Source of the DNA: an uncultured Bacteroidales bacterium
GTDB taxonomy: Bacteria > Bacteroidota > Bacteroidia > Bacteroidales > Paludibacteraceae
Length of the DNA stretch: 27,388 bases
Assembly (NCBI GenBank): GCA_937886455.1
Contig: CALGCU010000288.1
Location: 1 to 27,388, forward strand
Reading direction: 5' to 3'
This document shows positions 17,613-23,359 of this stretch, piece after piece (position 1 is the first letter of the stretch; the number at the start of each line of letters is the position of its first letter). Below the pieces are notes generated by a model, which saw only the letters and a list, made by a program, of their open reading frames with translations, was not told the origin of the DNA and did no database searches. Made by a program: the position numbers and the translations under genes.

Positions 17613-19319
17613 TTAATCGAATTGAGGCTTTCTGTCATTTGCTTCGTTCCATGTGAGTAGTGGAATACTTTCCACTTCTTCTTGTTGTATTGTTGTTTGT
17701 CGCTTGCTGTTGGCTGCAATGTATGTCTCTTTACTTTCTGCGTGTCGGAGTTGTTCTGCAATGTGTACGTTAAATGCCGCATCTTTGCTGTGAAATACAG
17801 GTCCCGAATAGAGTGGGGCAATTTTAAGTGCAGTATGTTTTTCTGATGTTGTTGCTCCTCCGATGATGAGTGGTATTTTCACCTTCTTTTGCTCCAAAAG
17901 TCGTGCAACCTCACACATTTCTTGTAGAGATGGAGTGATAAGTCCACTCAGTCCGATGATATCTACATTTTCTTGTATGGCTGTTTTTACAATAACATCT
18001 GCAGGTGTCATTACCCCTAAGTCAATAATTTCATAGTTGTTGCAGGCCAATATGACACTAACAATGTTTTTTCCTATGTCGTGTACATCTCCGTTGACTG
18101 TAGCAAGTAGGATTTTACCATTCTTTTTCCCTCCTTCTTGTGCGTTCTGTTGTTCAATTGTGGGTTGTAAGATGGCTACTGCATTTTTCATTGTTCGTGC
18201 AGTCTTTACTACTTGTGGTAGAAACATCTTGCCTTCTCCAAAGAGTTCTCCCACTTTTCTCATGCCATTCATAAGGGGGCGCTCGATTACCTCCAGAGGA
18301 TTGTTATAACAAGATAGTGCTTCTTGTAAATCTTCTTCTAAATAAGTGGAAATGCCCTTTGTGAGTGCATATTCTAGTCGTTTATCTACATTGTTGTTTC
18401 TCCAGTCATCTTGTTTGGTCTGCTTGTTTTCTGTCGTGGTGTGGTTAATTTGTTGTGCTATTTCTACCAATTTTTCTGCTGCGTGGGGTGAAGTGTTTAA
18501 GATTACATCCTCAACAGCTTGTAGTAACTCAGGCTCAATGTCTTGGTACAATGGTAATACTCCTGCATTTACAATACCCATATCCATGCCGGCAGAGATG
18601 GCATGATGAAGGAATACAGCGTGCATAGCCTCTCTGACACGATTGTTTCCCCTAAATGCGAAAGATAAGTTACTCACACCACCACTTACTTTTGCGTGTG
18701 GCAAGTTGTGCTTGATCCATGCAGTGGCTTTGATGAAATCTGCTGCATAACTATTGTGTTCCTCAATTCCCGTAGCTACTGCAAGTATATTAGGGTCGAA
18801 AATGATATCTTGTGGTGGGAATCCTTGCCGTGTGAGTAATTTGTAGGCTCTCTCACACACTTCTATTTTGCGTTCGTATGTGTCGGCTTGACCTTTTTCG
18901 TCAAAAGCCATTACTACAATAGCAGCTCCCAATTCTTGAATGCGTCGTGCGCGTTCTAAGAATAATTTTTCGCCTTCTTTGAGGCTGATGGAATTTACAA
19001 TTGACTTACCTTGTGTACACTTTAACCCGGCTTCAATGACATTAAAGTCAGAAGAGTCAAGCATTAAGGGCACTTTCGCAATTTCAGGCTCGGAAACCAA
19101 TAAACGGATAAAATGGCACATTTCATTGCGTGCATTTAAAAGCCCATCGTCAAAGTTTAAGTCTAAGATTAAAGCGCCATTATCTACCTGTTCTCTAGCA
19201 ATTTCTACAGCTTCGGTATAGTTTTTTTCGTTGATAAGTCGCAAGAATTTACGTGAACCGGCTACGTTACAGCGTTCGCCTACATTGATAAAAGCACTTC
19301 CTTTGGTGTATGATGTCAT
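17613..19319 (-). CDS. Reduced methionine synthase: folate, cap and cobalamin modules of MetH
   Basis: Contains only the central modules of cobalamin-dependent methionine synthase. The methyltetrahydrofolate-binding barrel spans about 8-265 (INVGERCNVAGSRKFLRLI, MLDSSDFNVIEAGLKC, FDPNILAVATGIEEHN, SGGVSNLSFAFRG). The cap is about 310-395 (KRLEYALTKGI, GELFGEGKMFLPQVVKTAR). The B12-binding Rossmann domain is about 400-530 with DVHDIG (H413 the lower cobalt ligand), GLSGLITPSL and IIGGATTS. There is no N-terminal homocysteine/zinc domain: the start lies three bases after the permease stop. The chain ends NDRKPQFD, exactly where the linker to the SAM-reactivation domain would continue. It presumably works with separate homocysteine-binding and reactivation proteins encoded elsewhere. 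Confidence 0.9.
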   Translation of the reverse strand: MTSYTKGSAFINVGERCNVAGSRKFLRLINEKNYTEAVEIAREQVDNGALILDLNFDDGLLNARNEMCHFIRLLVSEPEIAKVPLMLDSSDFNVIEAGLKCTQGKSIVNSISLKEGEKLFLERARRIQELGAAIVVMAFDEKGQADTYERKIEVCERAYKLLTRQGFPPQDIIFDPNILAVATGIEEHNSYAADFIKATAWIKHNLPHAKVSGGVSNLSFAFRGNNRVREAMHAVFLHHAISAGMDMGIVNAGVLPLYQDIEPELLQAVEDVILNTSPHAAEKLVEIAQQINHTTTENKQTKQDDWRNNNVDKRLEYALTKGISTYLEEDLQEALSCYNNPLEVIERPLMNGMRKVGELFGEGKMFLPQVVKTARTMKNAVAILQPTIEQQNAQEGGKKNGKILLATVNGDVHDIGKNIVSVILACNNYEIIDLGVMTPADVIVKTAIQENVDIIGLSGLITPSLQEMCEVARLLEQKKVKIPLIIGGATTSEKHTALKIAPLYSGPVFHSKDAAFNVHIAEQLRHAESKETYIAANSKRQTTIQQEEVESIPLLTWNEANDRKPQFD

Positions 19320-19322
19320 TTT

Positions 19323-20051
19323 TTACAATCTTTTTTCTATACGTTTAGTGGTGAGCAATACAAATATGGCGCTCACCGAGAGAAAATAAATAATGTCGCG
19401 TGTGTCAAGTATACCTCGACTGATTGATTTGTAGTGAGCATGAAAACCCAACCACTCAATGGCACTTACGGTCTCTCCGTTGCTGAAAAAACTACCAACA
19501 ATGTCAAATCCGTAAAATAACAAGAAACAGATAATCAGTCCTAAAATAAAGGCTACAATCTGATTGTGTGTGAGTGCGGAGGCAAATGTGCCCACAGAGG
19601 TGTTGATTCCAACAAGGAATATCAATCCTATAAATGAACCCCAGAATGCGCCGCTATCTACATTGCCTACAGGCTCGGCAATGTAGTAAACCGTGAAATA
19701 GTATATGCAACAGGGGAGTAATGCAATGACTGCAAGAAACCAACTTGCCAGGTATTTACCTAATACAATTTTCCAGCGTTTAATGGGTGCGGTTTGTAAT
19801 AAGTCCCAAGTGCGATTTTGCTTTTCTTCTGCAAATAAACGCATTGTGATGGCAGGACATAGAAAGAGAAACAACCATGGGGCTAACATAAATAAACCAT
19901 CTACTTGTGCATAGCCCGATTCTAAAATGTTGTATGGTCCGGGTATGACCCATAGTAACAGAGATGTGGCAAGTAGAAACAAACCTATAACAATATATCC
20001 TGTGGCGTTACTGAAAAAATAGCGCAATTCTTTCTTAAAGATTGTATACAT
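19323..20051 (-). CDS. ABC transporter permease, GldF-like
   Basis: Inner-membrane ABC-2 permease of 242 residues with about six hydrophobic segments. The N-terminus (MYTIFKKELRYFFSNATGYI), the loop PWLFLFLCPAITMRLFAEEK and NQIVAFILGLIICFLL match GldF of the gliding-associated ABC system, which is widespread in Bacteroidetes including non-gliding species. Normally the GldG substrate-binding subunit gene follows; here the reduced metH gene comes next instead, and no ATPase gene (GldA) is near. It has its own promoter-like site and a palindrome in its leader. Function in this organism is inferred only from family. Confidence 0.85.
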   Translation of the reverse strand: MYTIFKKELRYFFSNATGYIVIGLFLLATSLLLWVIPGPYNILESGYAQVDGLFMLAPWLFLFLCPAITMRLFAEEKQNRTWDLLQTAPIKRWKIVLGKYLASWFLAVIALLPCCIYYFTVYYIAEPVGNVDSGAFWGSFIGLIFLVGINTSVGTFASALTHNQIVAFILGLIICFLLFYGFDIVGSFFSNGETVSAIEWLGFHAHYKSISRGILDTRDIIYFLSVSAIFVLLTTKRIEKRL

Positions 20052-20084
20052 TAAAAATTGTAGATTTAGTGGTAATAAAAATCT

Positions 20085-20101
20085 TTGCCTGAATCAGGCA
20101 A
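20085..20101. promoter_or_regulatory. Perfect palindrome in the leader of the gldF-like gene
   Basis: TTGCCTGA-A-TCAGGCAA, 8-bp arms around one central base, lying between the -7 site (20112-20119) and the start codon (20051). Position and symmetry suit a repressor operator; too tight a loop for a hairpin terminator. The binding protein is unknown. Confidence 0.45.
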
Positions 20102-20111
20102 TATGCGCACA

Positions 20112-20119
20112 CAAAGGTA
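20112..20119 (-). promoter_or_regulatory. -7 promoter element of the gldF-metH operon
   Basis: TACCTTTG on the minus strand is an exact -7 match; no TTTG is found at the expected -33 distance, so the promoter may be weak or activated. The leader is about 55 bases. Confidence 0.5.
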
Positions 20120-20211
20120 CAACAAATCTTTTTAACTATCACTGATGAGGTGAAAAATATTCACAATATGAATTGTTGTTGCCCGATACACATCACCTAT
20201 TATTTTGTTTC

Positions 20212-20372
20212 TATCTTTAGTTAGGATGGGATGTACTTCGGCGTAAATAAGTAAAATGGATTTTATTATGTTCTTCTTAGCCTTTTGCTATCTTTGGATA
20301 TGATATACTGCACTCGTTGCAAAATGTATTGAAGTCAATTTCCTACATTTTACTCGTTTGTTGCTATCTTTG
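20212..20372 (+). repeat. Array of promoter modules upstream of the SUMF1-like gene
   Basis: TATCTTTA at 20212, TATCTTTG at 20289 and TATCTTTG at 20365 are spaced by 77 and 76 bases. Each of the first two is followed by five bases, GATA (GATG in the first), then a GC-x-CTCG-like core and a second half ending in TTGC before the next TATCTTTG. The second half of the first unit (AAATAAGTAAA...) resembles that of the pheT module. The only full -7 sites are the last two; -33 TTTG sites are poor. In this 572-base gap (20052-20623) I otherwise see the gldF promoter and palindrome, the 11-bp arrays and an AT-rich leader. Confidence 0.7.
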
Positions 20373-20375
20373 ACT

Positions 20376-20430
20376 GTCGGCTCACCGTCGGCTGACCGTC
20401 GGGGATGCTAAGTGAGCGGTAAGTGAGTGA
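20376..20430. repeat. Two adjacent 11-bp tandem arrays
   Basis: GTCGGCTCACC (20376), GTCGGCTGACC (20387) and a degenerate GTCGGGGATGC (20398) are followed at once by TAAGTGAGCGG (20409) and TAAGTGAGTGA (20420), all in 11-bp steps without a break. They begin four bases after the last TATCTTTG and so would lie at the very start of the transcript. Confidence 0.75.
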
Positions 20431-20653
20431 TAGGGCGCTTTGTTGGAGCTTTTTTGATGGTGAAATGGAATGTGTTTCTTGGAAGGGAAACTTTTATTGG
20501 GTAGTGCTCATTGTTAAATGGAAAACAAAAATGAATTATCACAAAGTGTTGTTATACAGAAGCAATAAATCAGAATTCTAAATGGTTTGATTTTTCACAT
20601 TTCTAATAGATTGCGTGTGAAACATGGCATGCGATTTGCTCAATATCATATTG

Positions 20654-22009
20654 ATGATGAAAAAAAACAAATCCTTCATAGGTGTTCTTCTTGCTGCCAG
20701 TTTAAGCCTTGTAGTTATTCCCCAAGGTGTATGTGCGAAGCATAAAAAATCGGTACCCGACTCACTTCAAACTCTTTGTTATGATGTGAATGGTGTTTCT
20801 TTCACTATGCAACGTGTGGAAGGTGGTGTGTTCTTTATGGGTGGAACGCGCGAACAACACAAGGAGTCTGTTTCCATTGATAAACCAGTGCATACTGTGG
20901 CATTAGATGCCTATTATATTGCTACAACTGAAGTGACGCAAGCGTTGTGGAAAGCAGTGATGCCGGAGTGGGAATTCGTGGAGTCTTTATACCTTCCTGA
21001 ATTCCCGGTTTGTTATGTAACGTGGGATGATTGTCAAGAATTTATTCGTCGGTTGTGTGTTATGACAAATATGCCTTTTCGGCTTCCAACTGAGGCTGAA
21101 TGGGAGTTTGCTGCCCGAGGGGGTAATGTGAGTAGTGGGTATCGATTTGCAGGAGGAAACGAAATAGATAGTGTATCGTGGAGCCTCTCTAATTCTAATT
21201 TCAGAAGGCATGAAGTAGCGCAGAAAAAACCGAATGAATTAGGATTGTTTGATATGACGGGTAATGTGAGTGAATGGTGTAGCGATTGGTATGCTTCCTA
21301 TCATTTGGGCACAGAGCCTAATCCTAAAGGTCCGCAAGAAGGAACGTTGAAAATTGTGAGAGGAAGTAGTTTTGATGATTGTGTGGAAAATAGTTATCTT
21401 TCACGTCGTGGTTCACATAACCCCAAAAGTGCGACAAATTACTGTGGATTGCGATTGGCTTTGACCTTGCCGCATGAGCCAACCTTGCAAGTGAGGGAGG
21501 AAATGGAAATAACTCAAAGAGTTAAGATTGGTAATGTGCGATTGAAAATGCACTATGTTCCCCATGAACATTTCTATTACATATCTGAAAATGCTATCAC
21601 ATGGCGTGTGTGGAGCCGGATTATGAAAGAAGAAATGCAAGGTAAGTGGTCGCATGCAGTGATAGGAAAAACTCCCAAAGAATGGGCGTCGTTTTTGGAA
21701 ATGTGTCGACAGAAAAGTATGATTCCATTTGATTGGGCTACTGAGGAAGAGGTGCAATATGCCTTAACGGAAAAAATAATACCTGAACCTAAAATAACAC
21801 AGCCCCGACAACGCCGTTGGGAGAAAGATGTGCATAGTATTCAACGTCATCGCAGATTCATAAAGAAACTCCAACCATGGGTAGAGTTGGTCTCCTCTAA
21901 AATACAATTAGAAGTTCCGGATGACCCGATTTTGCTGACATACAACGATTCTGAAAAAGATGACCAACCTAAATGGTTGGTGATTAGAGGAACAGTCCAT
22001 AATCGATGA
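20654..22009 (+). CDS. Secreted SUMF1/FGE-fold protein, probably non-catalytic
   Basis: Exported protein with the formylglycine-generating-enzyme (SUMF1) fold. I place the start at 20654 or 20657 so that MKKNKSFIGVLLAASLSL begins a normal signal peptide ending before KHKKS; an ATG at 20624 would put 10 extra residues ahead of it. The fold is plain: VEGGVFFMGGTREQHKES, YYIATTEVTQALWKAVM, FRLPTEAEWEFAARGG, GLFDMTGNVSEWCSDWY, IVRGSSFDD, NYCGLRLAL. The pair of catalytic cysteines of true FGE is not present in the final segment, so formylglycine formation is unlikely. From about residue 300 a second, degenerate copy of the N-terminal part of the fold follows (see findings). Possible structural or binding role in the envelope. 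Confidence 0.85.
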   Translation: MMKKNKSFIGVLLAASLSLVVIPQGVCAKHKKSVPDSLQTLCYDVNGVSFTMQRVEGGVFFMGGTREQHKESVSIDKPVHTVALDAYYIATTEVTQALWKAVMPEWEFVESLYLPEFPVCYVTWDDCQEFIRRLCVMTNMPFRLPTEAEWEFAARGGNVSSGYRFAGGNEIDSVSWSLSNSNFRRHEVAQKKPNELGLFDMTGNVSEWCSDWYASYHLGTEPNPKGPQEGTLKIVRGSSFDDCVENSYLSRRGSHNPKSATNYCGLRLALTLPHEPTLQVREEMEITQRVKIGNVRLKMHYVPHEHFYYISENAITWRVWSRIMKEEMQGKWSHAVIGKTPKEWASFLEMCRQKSMIPFDWATEEEVQYALTEKIIPEPKITQPRQRRWEKDVHSIQRHRRFIKKLQPWVELVSSKIQLEVPDDPILLTYNDSEKDDQPKWLVIRGTVHNR

Positions 22010-22019
22010 GAGGATGTAG

Positions 22020-22103
22020 TATCTTTATAGAAGATATTCGGCACTCGCTGTGAAAAATATTCAAGCGAGCTTGATATTTCTCGCTCGTTTCTACGTATCT
22101 TTG
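22020..22103 (+). repeat. Promoter-module repeat upstream of the PagL-like gene
   Basis: TATCTTTA at 22020 and TATCTTTG at 22096 are 76 bases apart; the first is followed by five bases, GATA, then GGCACTCG, as in the pheT and SUMF1-like upstream modules. Confidence 0.7.
22061..22103 (+). promoter_or_regulatory. Promoter of the PagL-like gene, with overlapping inverted repeats
   Basis: TTGA at 22071-22074, 21 bases, then TATCTTTG at 22096-22103. The -33 region is covered by the palindrome TCAAGC-GA-GCTTGA (22061-22074), and AGCGAG at 22064 is mirrored by CTCGCT in the spacer. Leader to the ATG about 22-25 bases. Confidence 0.6.
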
Positions 22104-22131
22104 CAGGCGAATAGCTGATAGTTTCAAATAT

Positions 22132-23355
22132 ATGAGAATAAAAACGTTGCTGTGTTGTCTGTTGGGTTGGTGTGCAGTGCAGGCTTCTGTTCCTGTGAAA
22201 TGGAAGGCAGAGTATTTGGTGGGTACCATCATGCAGGGGTCGCGCATTGATCCGTTAATTGATAATCCAGTTATGGGTGCCGAAGTGGCTGCTGAGTTTA
22301 TGCCTACTTTACGAATGCCTTGGGCAATGCCCTATAATGGTGCTTCTGTGGGAGTTGCAATGACTTACCTTAATCTGGGTAATAATGCAAAATTAGGTAA
22401 TGCAGTAGCTCTCTATCCGTATTTAAATATACCTTTGGTCAATAAACGACATTTTATTCTTTCCTTAAAACCCGGAGTGGGGGTGAGTTTTGTGGATAAA
22501 CGCTACTCTAATACGAATGAAAATGGTACATTAGGTATATCCAATAGTGATAATCCCACCCAGATAGCTAATTCAGCTTTCGGTTCTGTGTTAAATGTCT
22601 ATTTCGCAGGAATGTTGTCAATGGAGTTTCCCCTAACGAAGGGTGTAAGTATTTCTACTTCCGGAGGATGGAACCACATTAGTAATGGTAGTTTTATTCA
22701 GCCCAATGGGGGGATGAACATGTTCAATGTACAAGTTGGAATGAAGTATTTTCCGCAACATGCTTCTTATCAATCGCCTGATGTGGAGGTGGCTGATGTC
22801 AAGTGTCGTTGGTCGTTTGATGTGATTGTTTCAGGAGGATGTCGTCAGTTGTACTATCGTGATAATCGTTTCTTCCCGGTAGCTTCCTTGCAAGTGGGTG
22901 TTTTTTATCGCTGTGCTAATATATTCCGTATTGGTCTTGGAGGAGATGCTTTCTATGATGGAGTTTATGCGTCAGTTAATTCATCTCCTGACCCGTCTCA
23001 AAATATCTCATCCTACAAGTTTACTTATCTAACGGAAGACCGGTGGCAAAACCGCTTGCGCGCAGGTGTTTCTCTGCAACCAGAATTTGTGATTGGTAAA
23101 CTCACAGCGGGTTTTCATTTTGGAGTTTATCTGTATGATCCGATTAAGAATCTCGAGCCTTATACGGTGGCCCAATCTGCTCCGCAATCAAAAGGGATTT
23201 TCTATAAATACAACATCAATAAGGAGGATGGTTGGTTTTATACACGTGCCTCACTCAAGTATGAGGTGACCCCTCATCTTCTCTTGGCTATAGGGCTAAA
23301 AACACACCTTCATCGGGCGGAATTTATTGAATGGGGTATTGGATATCGGTTTTAA
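22132..23355 (+). CDS. PagL-like acyloxyacyl hydrolase family outer-membrane protein
   Basis: Predicted outer-membrane barrel of 407 residues in the family of lipid A 3-O-deacylases. Residues 1-19 are a signal peptide (LLCCLLGWCAVQAS). The signature WNHISNGSFIQPNGGMN contains the His-x-Ser pair (H182, S184) that is catalytic in PagL; the third residue, a Glu about 14 positions after the His in the Pseudomonas enzyme, is Asn here. C-terminal strands end in EWGIGYRF with terminal Phe, as expected for outer-membrane insertion. Longer than classical PagL (about 150-170 residues), so it has extra strands or a second barrel-like half (GGCRQLYYRDNRFFPVASLQ). Likely modifies LPS lipid A; not proven. 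Confidence 0.78.
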   Translation: MRIKTLLCCLLGWCAVQASVPVKWKAEYLVGTIMQGSRIDPLIDNPVMGAEVAAEFMPTLRMPWAMPYNGASVGVAMTYLNLGNNAKLGNAVALYPYLNIPLVNKRHFILSLKPGVGVSFVDKRYSNTNENGTLGISNSDNPTQIANSAFGSVLNVYFAGMLSMEFPLTKGVSISTSGGWNHISNGSFIQPNGGMNMFNVQVGMKYFPQHASYQSPDVEVADVKCRWSFDVIVSGGCRQLYYRDNRFFPVASLQVGVFYRCANIFRIGLGGDAFYDGVYASVNSSPDPSQNISSYKFTYLTEDRWQNRLRAGVSLQPEFVIGKLTAGFHFGVYLYDPIKNLEPYTVAQSAPQSKGIFYKYNINKEDGWFYTRASLKYEVTPHLLLAIGLKTHLHRAEFIEWGIGYRF

Positions 23356-23359
23356 AAGA

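Noticed and set aside
20052..20111. Cobalamin riboswitch in front of the gldF-metH operon
   Set aside because: The leader is about 55 bases and lacks a recognisable B12-box; a cobalamin riboswitch needs far more sequence.
20465..20581. 38-codon frame (starting MECVSWKGNFYW) in the leader of the SUMF1-like gene, a possible leader peptide
   Set aside because: No ribosome site, no run of one regulatory amino acid and no paired attenuator hairpins were visible; a frame of this length is expected by chance in AT-rich leader DNA.
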